NCBI RefSeq assembly: GCF_000380335.1
Contig: NC_021149.1
Coordinates: 4,330,501 to 4,394,500 of the forward strand
Source: Azotobacter vinelandii CA
GTDB taxonomy: Bacteria > Pseudomonadota > Gammaproteobacteria > Pseudomonadales > Pseudomonadaceae
Length of the DNA stretch: 64,000 nt
Reading direction: 5' to 3'
In this document: positions 1 to 15,199 of the stretch, piece by piece
How the letters are laid out: each line of letters starts with the position of its first letter
Position numbering within the stretch: position 1 is the first letter of the stretch
Program-made: the position numbers and the translations under genes
The notes under the pieces: generated by a model
The model's database searches: none
Told to the model about the DNA's origin: nothing
What the model saw: only the letters and a program-made list of their open reading frames with translations

Positions 1-262
1 CCGAAAATCACCTTCCCGGTATGGGGAATGGCGGTCACATCGATGACCTGCGCATTCTGCAGACGGCCTTCGATATCACGGATTCGTGCCTCGACCATAC
101 CCTGCTGTTCCCGGGCGGCATGGTATTCGGCATTCTCCTTGAGGTCGCCCAGTTCGCGCGCCTCGGCGATCGCCTGGGTGATCTGCGGGCGCAGCTCGGT
201 TTTCAGATGCTTGAGTTCTTCCTCCAGCGCGCGCGCGCCCTGGACAGTCATTGGAAATTTGG

Positions 263-266
<4 letters not shown>
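1..266 (-). CDS. greA: Transcription elongation factor GreA (3' part cut by window edge)
   Basis: The first 88 codons are visible on the minus strand, starting [21 protein letters not shown] and continuing through a charged helical stretch ([34 protein letters not shown]). This is the N-terminal coiled coil of GreA, the part that enters the RNA polymerase secondary channel and stimulates transcript cleavage in backtracked complexes. The ATG overlaps the carB stop as ATGA, so it is probably co-transcribed and translationally coupled. The carA-carB-greA order is normal in pseudomonads. The C-terminal FKBP-like domain lies outside the window. Confidence 0.95.
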
Positions 267-3484
<3,218 letters not shown>

Positions 3485-3520
3485 GGTCTCTCACACGAAT
3501 CCGTTGATCTGTCGGCAGGC

Positions 3521-4657
3521 TCAGCGACGCTTGGCCATCTCGGCGATGAAGCGGTCGAACAGCGGCGCCACGTCATGCGGGCCTGGGCTGGCCTCCGGGT
3601 GGCCCTGAAAGCTGAAGGCCGCCCTGTCGGTACGCTCGATACCCTGCAGGGTGCCGTCGAACAGCGATTTGTGGATCGCCCGCAGATTGGCCGGCAGCGT
3701 GTTCTCGTCCACCGCGAAACCGTGGTTCTGGCTGGTGATCATCACGGCCCCGGTGTCGAGATCCTGCACCGGGTGATTGGCACCGTGATGGCCATGGCCC
3801 ATCTTCACGGTCCTGGCCCCCGAGGCCAGGGCCAGCAACTGATGGCCGAGGCAGATGCCGAACACCGGGATGTCGGTCTCGAGGATCTCCCTGATCGCCT
3901 GGATCGCGTAATCGCAGGGCTCGGGATCGCCCGGGCCGTTGGACAGGAACACGCCATCCGGATTCATCGCCAGCACCTTGCTGGCCGAAGTCTGCGCAGG
4001 AACCACGGTCAGCCGGCAACCACGCGCCACCAGCATGCGCAGGATGTTCAGTTTGACACCGAAATCGTAGGCCACCACATGATAGGGCAGCTTACCGGCC
4101 GGAATTTCCGGATGGCTGTCGGTCGCCAGGCTCCAGACGCCGGAACGCCATTCGTAGGGCTCGCTGCAGCTGACCACCTTGGCCAGATCCATGCCCTTGA
4201 GGCCGGGGAAGCTGCGGGCCAGTTCCAGGGCCTTTTCCTCGGAGGCGTCGTCCCCCACCAGGATACAACCGTTCTGCGACCCCTTCTCGCGCAGGATACG
4301 GGTCAGGCGACGCGTATCGATGTCGGCGATGGCCACGCAGCCGTTTTCCCGAAGGTAGTCCGGCAGCGACTGCTTGCTGCGCCAGTTGCTGGCCAGCAGC
4401 GGCAGGTCGCGGATGATCAGGCCGGCAGCCCACACGCGAGCGGATTCGGCATCTTCCGGCGTGATGCCGGTATTGCCGATGTGCGGATAGGTCAGGGTGA
4501 CGATTTGCTGCGCATACGAAGGATCGGTGAGGATTTCCTGATAGCCGGTCATGGCAGTGTTGAACACCACCTCGCCGATGGTCTGTCCATCGGCGCCGAT
4601 GGATTCGCCACGAAAGATGCTGCCATCAGCAAGGGCGAGAATGGCTGGCTTAGTCAA
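3521..4657 (-). CDS. carA: Carbamoyl-phosphate synthase small (glutaminase) subunit, TTG start
   Basis: 378 residues. It hydrolyses glutamine and passes ammonia to CarB. The class I amidotransferase triad is intact at family positions: Cys269 in GICLGHQ, and His353 and Glu355 in QGHPEAS. The start is a TTG (codon 4657-4655) preceded 8 nt upstream by the strong Shine-Dalgarno GGGAGG, giving (M)[11 protein letters not shown], the normal N-terminus. An in-frame ATG 25 codons upstream would add [12 protein letters not shown]..., which has no family match, so that extension is rejected. It is followed 36 bp later by carB. dapB lies upstream on the same strand after a 186-bp gap that probably contains the car promoter. 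Confidence 0.96.
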   Translation of the reverse strand: MTKPAILALADGSIFRGESIGADGQTIGEVVFNTAMTGYQEILTDPSYAQQIVTLTYPHIGNTGITPEDAESARVWAAGLIIRDLPLLASNWRSKQSLPDYLRENGCVAIADIDTRRLTRILREKGSQNGCILVGDDASEEKALELARSFPGLKGMDLAKVVSCSEPYEWRSGVWSLATDSHPEIPAGKLPYHVVAYDFGVKLNILRMLVARGCRLTVVPAQTSASKVLAMNPDGVFLSNGPGDPEPCDYAIQAIREILETDIPVFGICLGHQLLALASGARTVKMGHGHHGANHPVQDLDTGAVMITSQNHGFAVDENTLPANLRAIHKSLFDGTLQGIERTDRAAFSFQGHPEASPGPHDVAPLFDRFIAEMAKRR

Positions 4658-4792
4658 GAAGACCTCCCGTAAATCAAGCCTGAAGGGCATGCGCAGGTTG
4701 TAAAAAAGCGGAATGACGTGTAAACACATCATCCCGCTCTCTTTCGAATTGTCTGCGTGCTTTTAGTAGACACATTGGAACACTAGGTTACA

Positions 4793-4807
4793 GGAAAAGG
4801 CTTTTCC
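4793..4807. terminator. Small inverted repeat between dapB and carA
   Basis: GGAAAA-GGC-TTTTCC forms a 6-bp stem in the dapB-carA gap. There is no clear U-tract on the minus strand, so it is at best a weak terminator or attenuator-like hairpin upstream of carA. Function is not established by sequence. Confidence 0.25.
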
Positions 4808-4843
4808 GGTCTAGCAACCTACTGTTTTGCTCAGTCTTTCTAC

Positions 4844-5662
<819 letters not shown>

Positions 5663-5725
5663 CTATGAGCCTGCAAGCTGGAAGCGGCCTCATCGAGGCC
5701 GCCACCTCCAGCCTGTGGCCAGGAG

Positions 5726-6853
5726 TCACAAATCGTCGAAAAAGCGCTTCATGCCCTCGAACCAGCCGCTGGCCTTTGGCGAATGGCTGCTGTTGCCCTG
5801 CAGACTGCCACGGAACTCCTCGAGCAGCTCGCGCTGGCGCTTGCTCAGATTGACCGGCGTCTCCACCACCACCCGGCACATCAGGTCGCCAGCCGCACCG
5901 CCGCGCACCGGCGCCACGCCCTTGCCACGCAGACGGAACAGCTTGCCGGTCTGGGTGCCCTCCGGAATCTTCAGCTTGACCCGGCCATCCAGGGTCGGCA
6001 CCTCCAGTTCGCCACCGAGCGCCGCATCGGCGAAGCTGATCGGCACCTCGCAGTACAGATGCTTGCCGTCGCGCTGGAAGATCGGGTGCTCGCGGACACT
6101 GACCACCACATAGAGATCGCCGGGCGGCCCGCCCAGGGTACCCGCCTCGCCTTCGCCGGCCAGGCGGATGCGATCGCCGCTGTCGACCCCGGCCGGCACC
6201 TTCACCGACAGAGTCTTGTGCTCCTCCACACGCCCCTGGCCATGGCAGTCCGGACAGGGATCGGCAATCATCTTGCCGCTGCCGTGGCAGCGCGGGCAGG
6301 TCTGCTGTACCGAGAAAAAGCCCTGCTGCATGCGCACCTGCCCGATGCCGCCGCAGGTCGTACAGGTGACCGGCGTGGTGCCCTTCTTCGCGCCGCTGCC
6401 GTCGCAGGTCTTGCAGTGCACCAGGGTCGGCACCCGGATGGTCACCGTCGTGCCGCGAACAGCCTCTTCCAGGTTGAGTTCCAGGGTGTAGCGCAGGTCG
6501 CTGCCGCGCTGCGGACCACCACGGGCGCCAGCGCGCCCAGCCCCGAAGAAGTCGCTGAACACATCGCCGAAAATATCGGAGAAATTGGCTCCACCGGCAC
6601 CGAAGCCAGCCCCCCCGCCCATGCTCTGGTCGACCCCGGCATGGCCGTACTGGTCGTAGGCCATTCGCTTGCCGGCATCGGAGAGCACCTCATAGGCCTC
6701 GTTGACCTCCTTGAATTTCTCCTCGGCCGACTTGTCGTCGGGATTTCGATCGGGGTGGTACTTCATCGCCAGACGGCGGTAAGCCTTCTTCAGCTCCGCC
6801 TCGCCGGCTCCCCGCTCGACCCCCAGCACCTCGTAATAATCACGCTTCGCCAT
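5726..6853 (-). CDS. dnaJ: Co-chaperone DnaJ
   Basis: 375 residues from the start [12 protein letters not shown]. It delivers unfolded substrates to DnaK and stimulates its ATPase. Domains: J domain 1-70 with HPD at 33-35; Gly/Phe-rich linker about 75-125; four CxxCxGxG-type zinc repeats ([32 protein letters not shown]) about 145-205; C-terminal substrate domains; dimerisation tail ending FFDDL. An ATG 9 bp upstream (MRF-MAKRD) is also near a GGAG, so the exact start could differ by three codons. Family alignment favours MAKRD. Third gene of the grpE-dnaK-dnaJ heat-shock operon. Confidence 0.96.
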   Translation of the reverse strand: MAKRDYYEVLGVERGAGEAELKKAYRRLAMKYHPDRNPDDKSAEEKFKEVNEAYEVLSDAGKRMAYDQYGHAGVDQSMGGGAGFGAGGANFSDIFGDVFSDFFGAGRAGARGGPQRGSDLRYTLELNLEEAVRGTTVTIRVPTLVHCKTCDGSGAKKGTTPVTCTTCGGIGQVRMQQGFFSVQQTCPRCHGSGKMIADPCPDCHGQGRVEEHKTLSVKVPAGVDSGDRIRLAGEGEAGTLGGPPGDLYVVVSVREHPIFQRDGKHLYCEVPISFADAALGGELEVPTLDGRVKLKIPEGTQTGKLFRLRGKGVAPVRGGAAGDLMCRVVVETPVNLSKRQRELLEEFRGSLQGNSSHSPKASGWFEGMKRFFDDL

Positions 6854-6895
6854 AAATCTCATGAACTCCGGATTCGTCTGCCCCAGACACGCCGA

Positions 6896-6944
6896 CGCGG
6901 GAGCAAGCTCCCGCGTGGCGGATCAGGCCCGCCGCAAGCGGCGG
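6896..6944. repeat. Two tandem REP-like palindromes between dnaK and dnaJ
   Basis: Two perfect short hairpins lie side by side in the 116-bp dnaK-dnaJ gap: CGCGGGAG-CAAG-CTCCCGCG (6896-6915) and CCGCCG-CAAG-CGGCGG (6929-6944). Both have a CAAG loop. The first resembles Pseudomonas REP units. In an operon these can stabilise upstream mRNA or damp downstream expression, which would help set a DnaK:DnaJ ratio. That role is inferred. Confidence 0.6.
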
Positions 6945-6969
6945 ACCGGGACGGAAGCAAGCGCGCTGC

Positions 6970-8898
<1,929 letters not shown>

Positions 8899-9021
8899 GT
8901 TCATTCTCCGAAACTTGATTCAGCAGGCCACCGAGAGGCCCATGCGCCAACCGTTCCACTGGCTCGCACTGTGCCGGGAAGGCCAGGCGCGAAAGCCGAT
9001 AAATACATGCCCTTACAGATG

Positions 9022-9036
9022 GGGACGGACCGTCCC
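9022..9036. other. Intercistronic hairpin just after grpE
   Basis: GGGACGG-A-CCGTCCC is a perfect palindrome starting 4 nt beyond the grpE stop on the transcribed strand, ahead of the 141-bp gap to dnaK. No T-tract follows, so it is more likely an mRNA-processing or partial-termination hairpin than a full terminator. Confidence 0.35.
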
Positions 9037-9039
9037 ATT

Positions 9040-9603
9040 TCAAGCCTGCTCGTCGTTCGAGGGCGTCGGCGCCTTGCTGACCACCACCATCGCCGGACGC
9101 AGCAGGCGACCGCTGAGCAGATAGCCTTTCTGGAACACCTTGAGCACGCTGCCGGGCTCGGCGCTGTCGCTTTCCTCCATGGCCATCGCCTGGTGATGCT
9201 CGGGATTGAAGGGCTCGCCGTGGGGATCGAGCTGCTCGAGCTGATAGCGCCGGAGGACGTCGTGGAACATCTTCAGGGTCAGCTCCATGCCTTCGCGCAT
9301 CGGCCGGATCGACTCGTCGGCCGGATCGGACAGTTCGATGCCGCGTTCGAGGCTGTCGACCACTCCCAGCAGGTCCTGGGCAAAGCGCTCGAGAGCGAAC
9401 TTGTGCGCCTTCTCCACATCCTGCTCGGCGCGTCGACGCACGTTCTGCAGTTCCGCCGCGGCACGCAGGGCCTGATCCTGGGCAGCAGCCAGCTGCTCCT
9501 CCAGTGCCTGCACGCGAGCGGCCAGGTCCTCGCCGGCGGAGGTGCCCTCGGCGGCTGGAGTCTCCTCCGGCGCCCGGTTGTCGAGGTTCTGTTCGTCAGC
9601 CAT
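9040..9603 (-). CDS. grpE: Nucleotide exchange factor GrpE
   Basis: 187 residues. It releases ADP from DnaK. Acidic, low-complexity N-terminus ([20 protein letters not shown]), a long alpha-helical dimerisation stalk (about 35-95, [32 protein letters not shown]), then the beta-domain with the family signature region ([20 protein letters not shown] and [27 protein letters not shown]). First gene of the heat-shock operon, directly behind a sigma-32 promoter. It is divergent from recN across 188 bp. Confidence 0.97.
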   Translation of the reverse strand: MADEQNLDNRAPEETPAAEGTSAGEDLAARVQALEEQLAAAQDQALRAAAELQNVRRRAEQDVEKAHKFALERFAQDLLGVVDSLERGIELSDPADESIRPMREGMELTLKMFHDVLRRYQLEQLDPHGEPFNPEHHQAMAMEESDSAEPGSVLKVFQKGYLLSGRLLRPAMVVVSKAPTPSNDEQA

Positions 9604-9663
9604 GCATCTCTCCTCTCAAAACGAATAGCGATCACGGGCGCGGACCCGCGTTTCTGCCGCCCT

Positions 9664-9691
9664 ATATGGGGATGCAATCCGATGCTTCAAG
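9664..9691 (-). promoter_or_regulatory. Sigma-32 (RpoH) heat-shock promoter for grpE-dnaK-dnaJ
   Basis: On the minus strand CTTGAAG (9691-9685), a 13-bp spacer and CCCCATAT (9671-9664) match the RpoH consensus CTTGAAA / CCCCATNT almost perfectly. The -10 ends about 60 bp before the grpE ATG. The shared grpE/recN intergenic region thus carries a heat-shock promoter one way and an SOS promoter the other. Confidence 0.88.
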
Positions 9692-9752
9692 AGGACTTGC
9701 GCAGCCCATCCGCATTTCGAGCACGGACGAGTTGTCCGCCTGAAACGGACTA

Positions 9753-9768
9753 CTGTATATATACACAG
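9753..9768 (+). promoter_or_regulatory. LexA (SOS) box upstream of recN
   Basis: CTGTATATATACACAG is a CTG-N10-CAG LexA operator with an AT-alternating core. It lies 23 bp upstream of the recN start codon and would cover the promoter. LexA repression of recN is established in gammaproteobacteria, so the call rests on motif plus gene identity. Confidence 0.93.
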
Positions 9769-9791
9769 AAACCCATCCTGGGAGCCTCGCC

Positions 9792-11465
9792 ATGCTGGTG
9801 CACCTGTCGATCCACAACTATGCCATCGTCGAACATCTCGACCTCGAGCTGGACGCCGGCATGACCGTCATCACCGGCGAAACCGGCGCCGGCAAGTCGA
9901 TCATGCTCGATGCCCTCGGCCTGGCCCTCGGCGACCGGACCGACAGCGGCGCCGTGCGGCCGGGAGCGGACAGGGCGGACATCCTCGCCAGCTTCGATCT
10001 GACGGAGATTCCCGAAGCTCGGGCCTGGCTCGCCGAGCGCGACCTGGAACGCGAAGGTCCGTGCATCCTGCGCCGGGTGATCACTGCCGAAGGCCGCTCG
10101 CGCGCCTACATCAACGGCTCCCCATGCCCGCAGGGCGATCTCAGGGCGCTCGGCGAACTGCTGATCGACGTCCACAGCCAGCACGAACACCAGTCCCTGC
10201 TGAAGAACGACACCCAGCGCCGCCTGCTCGACGAGTACGCGGGCGCCAGCGATCTCGCCCGCCAGGTACGACTGGCCGCACAGCGCTGGCGACAGACCCG
10301 CCAGGAGCTGGAAAGGCTGAGCAATGCCGGCGACGAGCAGCGTGCCCGCCAGCAACTGCTCAGCTACCAACTGGAGGAACTGGAGAATCTCGCCCTTGGC
10401 GACCATGAACTGGAGGAGCTGGAGCAGGAACACAAGGCGCTGGCCAACGCAGAGCATCTGCTCGGCAGTTGCCGTCAGGTCATCGACCTGTGCAGCGAGA
10501 ACGACGCCGGCAACGTGCTCTCCGCCCTGACCGCCAGCCTGCAACGCCTGGCCAGCCTACAGGCGCAGCCCGGCCCGCTCGGCGAGGCGATCGATCTGCT
10601 GGCCAGCGCGCAGATCCAGGTCGAGGAAGCCGTCGGCGAACTGAACCGTTTTCTCGATCACTTCGATACCGACCCGCAGCGCCAGCAGAGCATCGAAGAA
10701 CGGCTCGACGCCATCTACAGCCTGGCGCGCAAGCACCGTGCCCAGCCACACGACCTGATCCCCCTGCAGCAGAGACTGCGAGACGAACTCACCGGATTGA
10801 ACGCGGACGACGAAACCCTCGAGCGGCTCGGCCAGGAACTGGCGGCCTACGAGCGGCATTACCAGGAAAAGGCCGTGGAACTCGGCGGCTTCCGGCGACA
10901 GGCGGCCGCACATCTGGGCACGGCGGTCGAGCAGCAAATGCAGCGGCTCGGCATGCCCGGCGGCCGCTTCGCCATCGAACTGCAGCCATGCGGCTCGAGC
11001 GAGCCGCATCCCCAGGGGCTCGAACAGGCCGAATTCCTGGTCAGCGCCAACCCCGGCCAGCCATTGAAACCCCTGGCCAGGGTCGCTTCGGGTGGCGAAC
11101 TGTCGCGCATCAGCCTGGCGATCCAGGTGATTACCGCCCAGACGTCACGCACGCCGACCCTGGTGTTCGACGAGGTCGACGTCGGCATCGGCGGGCCGAC
11201 CGCCGAGGTGGTCGGCCAACTCCTGCGCCAGCTCGGCGAACTCGGTCAGGTGCTGACCGTCACCCACCTGCCCCAGGTGGCCGCCCAGGGCCATCGCCAC
11301 CTTTTCGTGCACAAGATGCGCGGAGCCGGGGAAACCCGCACGGCGGTCGCCCCGCTGGAGGGCGATCCGCGTATCGAAGAACTGGCCCGCATGCTGGGCG
11401 GGCTCGAACTGACCGAGGAATCACTGGCCCACGCGCGCCGCATGATCGGCAGCGCCCGAGTCTGA
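9792..11465 (+). CDS. recN: DNA repair protein RecN
   Basis: 557 residues, usual length. SMC-like ATPase that bridges DNA ends during double-strand-break repair. The N-terminal half carries Walker A GETGAGKS (29-36). Two long coiled-coil segments rich in Gln/Leu/Glu follow (about 150-340: RQELERLSNAGDEQRARQQL...). The C-terminal half carries the ABC signature and Walker B (VASGGELSRISLA; TLVFDEVDVGIGG). Monocistronic: a LexA box stands just upstream and a strong terminator follows. Confidence 0.97.
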   Translation: MLVHLSIHNYAIVEHLDLELDAGMTVITGETGAGKSIMLDALGLALGDRTDSGAVRPGADRADILASFDLTEIPEARAWLAERDLEREGPCILRRVITAEGRSRAYINGSPCPQGDLRALGELLIDVHSQHEHQSLLKNDTQRRLLDEYAGASDLARQVRLAAQRWRQTRQELERLSNAGDEQRARQQLLSYQLEELENLALGDHELEELEQEHKALANAEHLLGSCRQVIDLCSENDAGNVLSALTASLQRLASLQAQPGPLGEAIDLLASAQIQVEEAVGELNRFLDHFDTDPQRQQSIEERLDAIYSLARKHRAQPHDLIPLQQRLRDELTGLNADDETLERLGQELAAYERHYQEKAVELGGFRRQAAAHLGTAVEQQMQRLGMPGGRFAIELQPCGSSEPHPQGLEQAEFLVSANPGQPLKPLARVASGGELSRISLAIQVITAQTSRTPTLVFDEVDVGIGGPTAEVVGQLLRQLGELGQVLTVTHLPQVAAQGHRHLFVHKMRGAGETRTAVAPLEGDPRIEELARMLGGLELTEESLAHARRMIGSARV

Positions 11466-11471
11466 ACGATA

Positions 11472-11519
11472 CGAGCGGCCGATCATAAGGCGGCCTACCG
11501 GCCGCCTTTCCGCTCGTGC
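11472..11519 (+). terminator. Rho-independent terminator between recN and fur
   Basis: GGCGGCC (11489-11495), TACC loop, GGCCGCC (11500-11506) then TTT, nested inside an outer ACGAGCGG/CCGCTCGT pairing. It lies between the convergent recN and fur genes and may work in both directions. Confidence 0.8.
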
Positions 11520-11535
11520 GACGGACCGGCCGGCC

Positions 11536-11940
11536 TCAAGACTTCTTGCGCACGTAAAGCACCAGGTTGTGATCGACCAGTTCGAAGCCGTGCCGCTTGA
11601 CGATTTCCCGCTGCAATTTCTCGATATCCGGATCGTAGAACTCGATCACTTCGCCAGAATCCACACACACCATGTGGTCGTGGTGACCGCTGTCGGCCAA
11701 CTCGAATACCGCATGTCCGCCATCGAAGTTGTGGCGCACCACCAGCCCAGCCGCCTCGAACTGGGTCAGCACCCGATAGACCGTCGCCAGCCCCACGTCT
11801 TCCCCGGCCTCCATCAACGCCTTGTAGACATCCTCCGCGCTCATATGGCGATGTCCGGCAGAGTCGAGCATCTGCAGGATCTTGACGCGCGGCAGGGTAA
11901 CTTTCAGACCGGCTTTACGCAGTTCGTTATTTTCAACCAT
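11536..11940 (-). CDS. fur: Ferric uptake regulator Fur
   Basis: 134 residues. Fe(II)-dependent repressor of iron-uptake genes. The N-terminal winged helix (1-83: [32 protein letters not shown] recognition helix) and the metal-binding/dimerisation domain ([30 protein letters not shown]) are intact. The second Cys of the E. coli CxxC is Ser here (CVDSG), as in Pseudomonas Fur, so the structural Zn site differs from E. coli. Divergent from bamE across about 90 bp, a conserved fur/omlA arrangement in which the promoters overlap. Confidence 0.97.
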   Translation of the reverse strand: MVENNELRKAGLKVTLPRVKILQMLDSAGHRHMSAEDVYKALMEAGEDVGLATVYRVLTQFEAAGLVVRHNFDGGHAVFELADSGHHDHMVCVDSGEVIEFYDPDIEKLQREIVKRHGFELVDHNLVLYVRKKS

Positions 11941-12032
11941 GGTCGGCTTTCTTGCTGCTGCTTCGCAGCCTCCTTCAATGCGGGTATTATCAGGGATTCG
12001 TCGCCCCAGCAGATAGTGGAACTCTCCCAGTA

Positions 12033-12548
12033 ATGCAAAACACCAAGCTCATGCTGACCAGTCTACCCCTCGTGGGCCTGCTCGCGCTTGCCGGCTGCAC
12101 GATTCCCGGGGTGTACAAAATCGACATTCAGCAGGGCAATGTCGTGACGCAGGACATGATAGACCAGTTGCGCCCCGGAATGACCCGCCGGCAAGTCCGG
12201 TTTGTCATGGGAAGCCCTCTGATCACCGACACCTTCCATCCGGACCGCTGGGATTACCTGTACAGCATAAAACCCGGGGGCGGCCAGCGTCTGCAGGAGC
12301 GAGTCAGTCTGGTATTCGACACCAACGATCTATTGATCGGCCTGGCCGGCGACTTCCTCCCCGGCACCACACGCGAAGAGGAAATCATGGGCGGCAGCGG
12401 CGGCACCGTCATCAGGAAGGCACCGACCGAAGAAGCCGAAGAACCGATCAAACCCGGCTCCCTGCTCGAAGAGATCCAGCGCGAAGTGGACGAGGCGGAA
12501 AGCGAACCCGTACCGACACCGGAACCCCTGGACCCCAGCCCGCAATAA
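12033..12548 (+). CDS. bamE: Outer-membrane assembly lipoprotein BamE (OmlA)
   Basis: 171 residues. Lipoprotein of the BAM complex that folds beta-barrel proteins into the outer membrane. Signal peptide [19 protein letters not shown] with lipobox LAGC (Cys22), then the SmpA/OmlA domain (about 35-110: [39 protein letters not shown]). The tail from about 110 is a long acidic/proline-rich extension ([19 protein letters not shown]...[11 protein letters not shown]) beyond the E. coli length, as in pseudomonads. Divergent from fur. Confidence 0.95.
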   Translation: MQNTKLMLTSLPLVGLLALAGCTIPGVYKIDIQQGNVVTQDMIDQLRPGMTRRQVRFVMGSPLITDTFHPDRWDYLYSIKPGGGQRLQERVSLVFDTNDLLIGLAGDFLPGTTREEEIMGGSGGTVIRKAPTEEAEEPIKPGSLLEEIQREVDEAESEPVPTPEPLDPSPQ

Positions 12549-12571
12549 GCCCGCCGCCAGGCCGAAGCCCG

Positions 12572-12895
12572 CTAATCCGCCGGCCTTCCGCCCGCCCTGG
12601 CCCCGGCGGCCCTGGCTGCTCGCAGTTTGCGAATCTCCTTCGGATCGGCGATCAACGGACGATAGATCTCCACCCGCTCGCCCTCCTCCAGCACGCGCTC
12701 TTCCGCTCCGGGCACTACCTTGCCGAAAACGCCCAGGGGACTGTTCGCCAGATCCAGACCGGGAAAGTCCCGGTCGAGCCCCGAGCGCAACGCCGCCTCG
12801 CGTACCGTGGTGCCGCATGGCACGCTCAGACTGACGAGCTTCTGTCGATCAGCCAGGGCATACACCACCTCCACGGCGATGTTCCGTTTATCCAT
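12572..12895 (-). CDS. ratB: RnfH-family (RatB) ubiquitin-like protein
   Basis: 107 residues, starting MDKRNIAVEVVYALADRQKL. UPF0125/RnfH family, beta-grasp fold, the usual partner of ratA. The start overlaps the ratA 3' end by 8 bp, so translation is likely coupled. A longer reading frame exists but the upstream part lies inside ratA. The Ala/Arg-rich tail after about residue 85 (LRAARAAGARAGGRPAD) is probably disordered. The cellular role of this family is poorly defined; an antitoxin role was suggested from operon position in E. coli but is not settled. Confidence 0.85.
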   Translation of the reverse strand: MDKRNIAVEVVYALADRQKLVSLSVPCGTTVREAALRSGLDRDFPGLDLANSPLGVFGKVVPGAEERVLEEGERVEIYRPLIADPKEIRKLRAARAAGARAGGRPAD

Positions 12896-13322
12896 ACAGT
12901 TGCTTGGCCCGTTCGCAAAAGGCATCCACCAGGGTATTGGCCGCCTGGTTGAACAGCGGCCCGAGAGTCGCCTTGATCAGCGGCCCGGAGTAGTCGAAAG
13001 TCAGGTCGAGACTGATCTTGCAGGCTTTCTCGCCGAGCGCCTTGAACTCCCAGAGACCATGCAGGTGGGCAAAGGGCCCCTCCTCCAGGTTCATCTCGAT
13101 GCTTCGCCCCGGCTGCAGGGTGTTCCGGGTGAGAAAGCGCTGACTCAATCCGCCCTTGGCCACCTCCAGCCGGGCACGCATATGCGTCTCGCCGACCTCC
13201 AGCACTTCGGCAGCGCTGCACCAGGGGAGAAAATCCGGGTAGCGCGCCACGTCGTTGACCAGGTCGTAAAGGGCACGCGCCGGAAAGGGCAGCAGTGCCG
13301 AGCGGTGTATACGCGTCGCCAT
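12888..13322 (-). CDS. ratA: RatA / START-like polyketide cyclase family protein
   Basis: 144 residues, a single SRPBCC (START-like) domain: MATRIHRSALLPFPARALYDLVNDVARYPDFLPWCSAAEVLE at the front, SLDLTFDYSGPLIKATLGPLF near the end. Related to E. coli RatA, which binds 50S subunits and blocks 70S formation, and to eukaryotic Coq10, which handles ubiquinone. The sequence alone cannot separate these roles. Divergent from smpB, the order conserved in many gammaproteobacteria. Confidence 0.88.
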   Translation of the reverse strand: MATRIHRSALLPFPARALYDLVNDVARYPDFLPWCSAAEVLEVGETHMRARLEVAKGGLSQRFLTRNTLQPGRSIEMNLEEGPFAHLHGLWEFKALGEKACKISLDLTFDYSGPLIKATLGPLFNQAANTLVDAFCERAKQLYG

Positions 13323-13553
13323 TCAATAGCTCTCGGTTACTTCGTCGATTCGCGGGCAAACAGGGCGGCACGCCTGACGCCCGCAGCTCCGCGAAGGGAT
13401 GCCATGGCCCATGCGAAGGACGCAGCCGGCGGAACTCCGGTGCACCCTGGCCGCCGCTGCATGCAGAAGCGATCGGGCATTGTCCGAAATTAACCGCCCC
13501 CCCTCAAGCTCGGTGTCGCCAGCCCGCCTGCAACTGCCTATAATGCGCGCCCT

Positions 13554-14036
13554 ATGGCTAAGCAAAAGAAACACCCTCAGGGCAACATCGCGCAAAACAA
13601 GAAGGCGCTGCACGATTATTTCATCGAACAGAAGTTCGAGGCCGGCCTGGCCCTGTCCGGCTGGGAAGTGAAGAGCCTGCGCGCCGGCAAGGCACAACTG
13701 GTCGACAGCTACGTGCTGCTCAAGGATGGCGAGGCCTGGCTGATGGGCAGCCATATCACGCCCCTGAAGACGGCCAGCACCCATGTGATCGCCGACCCCA
13801 CCCGTACCCGCAAGCTGCTGCTGCACAAGCGCGAGCTCGGCAGGCTGTTCGGCTCCGTCCAGCAGAAAGGCTACGCCTGCGTCGCCCTCTCGCTGTACTG
13901 GAAGAAACATCTGATCAAGTGCGAGATCGCCCTGGCCAAGGGCAAGAAGGAATACGACAAGCGCGACACCGAGAAGGCCCGGGACTCCGACCGGGAAATC
14001 CAGCGCGCCATACGCAGCAAGGGCAAGGAAGACTGA
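13554..14036 (+). CDS. smpB: SsrA-binding protein SmpB
   Basis: 160 residues. It binds tmRNA and brings it to stalled ribosomes for trans-translation. OB-fold core ([59 protein letters not shown]) and the basic C-terminal tail ([32 protein letters not shown]) that enters the mRNA channel. Its RNA partner ssrA is 11.4 kb downstream on the same strand, separated by the lactate cluster and a sensor kinase. Confidence 0.97.
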   Translation: MAKQKKHPQGNIAQNKKALHDYFIEQKFEAGLALSGWEVKSLRAGKAQLVDSYVLLKDGEAWLMGSHITPLKTASTHVIADPTRTRKLLLHKRELGRLFGSVQQKGYACVALSLYWKKHLIKCEIALAKGKKEYDKRDTEKARDSDREIQRAIRSKGKED

Positions 14037-14068
14037 CCCTGGGGCAGCGCCATGCATGGCGCGCGCCC

Positions 14069-14845
14069 TCAGCTTTCGGCCAATCCCTGACGGCGGCGCG
14101 CCCGCGCCTCGCGCTGCGCTTCCCGCTGCACCTCGGCCAGCACCTCCTGCACATAGTGGATATGCCGGCTGGACACTTCCCGCGCCTCCTCGGCCCGCCC
14201 TCCGACGATCGCCTCGTACAGTTCGCGGTGCTGCTGCAACAGCATGTCGCGGGTTTCGCCGCGCTGGGCATACATGCCGCCGATATTGGTCACCACATTG
14301 CGTCTGAGCAGATCGAACAGCCCCTTGATGGTGTGCAGCAGCACGGCATTGTGGCTGGCCTCGGCGATCGCCAGATGAAAATGCGCATCGGCCAGTCCTT
14401 CCTCGGGGCCGCCGCCGGGCACCGGGGAGTCGTAACAACGCTGCAAGCGCTCGAAGGCGGCGCGCAGGCGCTCATGGTCCAGCGGCGTGGCGCGCAGTGC
14501 CGCATAGAAGGCACAGGCACCCTCCAGGGTATGCCGGAATTCCAGCAAGTCGCGCTGCGCCTCGGTACTGCTTTCCAGCAACTGCAGCAACGGATCGCTG
14601 AAGGTCGAGCCCAACGACTCGGCCACATAGGTGCCCCCGCCCTGCCGGCTGACCAGCAGGCCGCGCGCCGCCAGCTTCTGGATCGCCTCGCGCAGCGAGG
14701 GGCGCGACACGCCGAACTGCTCGGCCAGTGCACGCTCTGCCGGCAGACGCTCGCCCGCCTTGAGCGAGCCTTCGAGAATCATCGCCTCCAGGCGCGCAAC
14801 GATATCGTCCGACAGACGGCGCTGTCGGACCGGACCGAATCCCAT
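14069..14845 (-). CDS. lldR: GntR/FadR-family lactate regulator LldR
   Basis: 258 residues. N-terminal winged helix (about 10-75: LSDDIVARLEAMILEGSLKAGERLPAERALAEQFGVSRPSLREAI) and a C-terminal all-helical FCD effector domain (about 90-235). The FCD metal/ligand histidines are seen in DAHFHLAIAEASHNAVL and SRHIHYVQ. Divergent from the lld operon, with two TGGTNNNACCA-type operators in the shared 354-bp region. In Pseudomonas, LldR represses the lld genes and is released by lactate, so that role is inferred here from context and operators. Confidence 0.9.
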   Translation of the reverse strand: MGFGPVRQRRLSDDIVARLEAMILEGSLKAGERLPAERALAEQFGVSRPSLREAIQKLAARGLLVSRQGGGTYVAESLGSTFSDPLLQLLESSTEAQRDLLEFRHTLEGACAFYAALRATPLDHERLRAAFERLQRCYDSPVPGGGPEEGLADAHFHLAIAEASHNAVLLHTIKGLFDLLRRNVVTNIGGMYAQRGETRDMLLQQHRELYEAIVGGRAEEAREVSSRHIHYVQEVLAEVQREAQREARARRRQGLAES

Positions 14846-14871
14846 TGTCTTCCTCCTCAGTCCACTGCACT

Positions 14872-14886
14872 ACTGGCTTGACCAGT
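14872..14886. promoter_or_regulatory. LldR operator O2 (imperfect)
   Basis: ACTGG-CTTGA-CCAGT, 27 bp upstream of the lldR start. Arms and spacing fit the FadR-subfamily core TGGTNNNACCA with one mismatch (C for T). Probably autoregulatory, and paired with the perfect site at 15050. Confidence 0.6.
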
Positions 14887-15003
14887 TAGCAACCTACCTA
14901 TCACCAGCCGCCCCGGCTCTCCCGCGAAGCCTGCCCAGGACGCTCAAGCCCAGTAATAACAAGGCCTGGAAGAGACTGGCGACAAAAGTCGCAAGGGGAC
15001 AAA

Positions 15004-15033
15004 TTGACACGGTCCCCGCATAAAAACTAATCT
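15004..15033 (+). promoter_or_regulatory. Candidate lldP promoter
   Basis: A perfect TTGACA (15004-15009) is followed after 18 bp by TAATCT (15028-15033), a weak -10. The main LldR operator begins 17 bp beyond it, so bound repressor would block the start site. The weak -10 leaves the exact promoter uncertain. Confidence 0.4.
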
Positions 15034-15049
15034 TGTCCGGCGACACTGT

Positions 15050-15068
15050 AAATTGGTATTACCAATTT
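15050..15068. promoter_or_regulatory. LldR operator O1 (perfect palindrome)
   Basis: AAATTGGTATTACCAATTT is a 19-bp perfect palindrome containing TTGGT-ATT-ACCAA, the textbook operator of LldR/FadR-subfamily GntR repressors. It lies between lldR and lldP, in front of the permease-dehydrogenase operon. Confidence 0.9.
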
Positions 15069-15199
15069 ATCAACTGCGGCGACAAAACCGGCTGCGGCCC
15101 TCCACCCAGTCCGGAACACCCGAGCCCGACCGAGGTATGGCCAGGGCGCGTCGCACCGAGTCGTCGATCCCATCCAAGAACAATCAAGGGGGACCCCCT

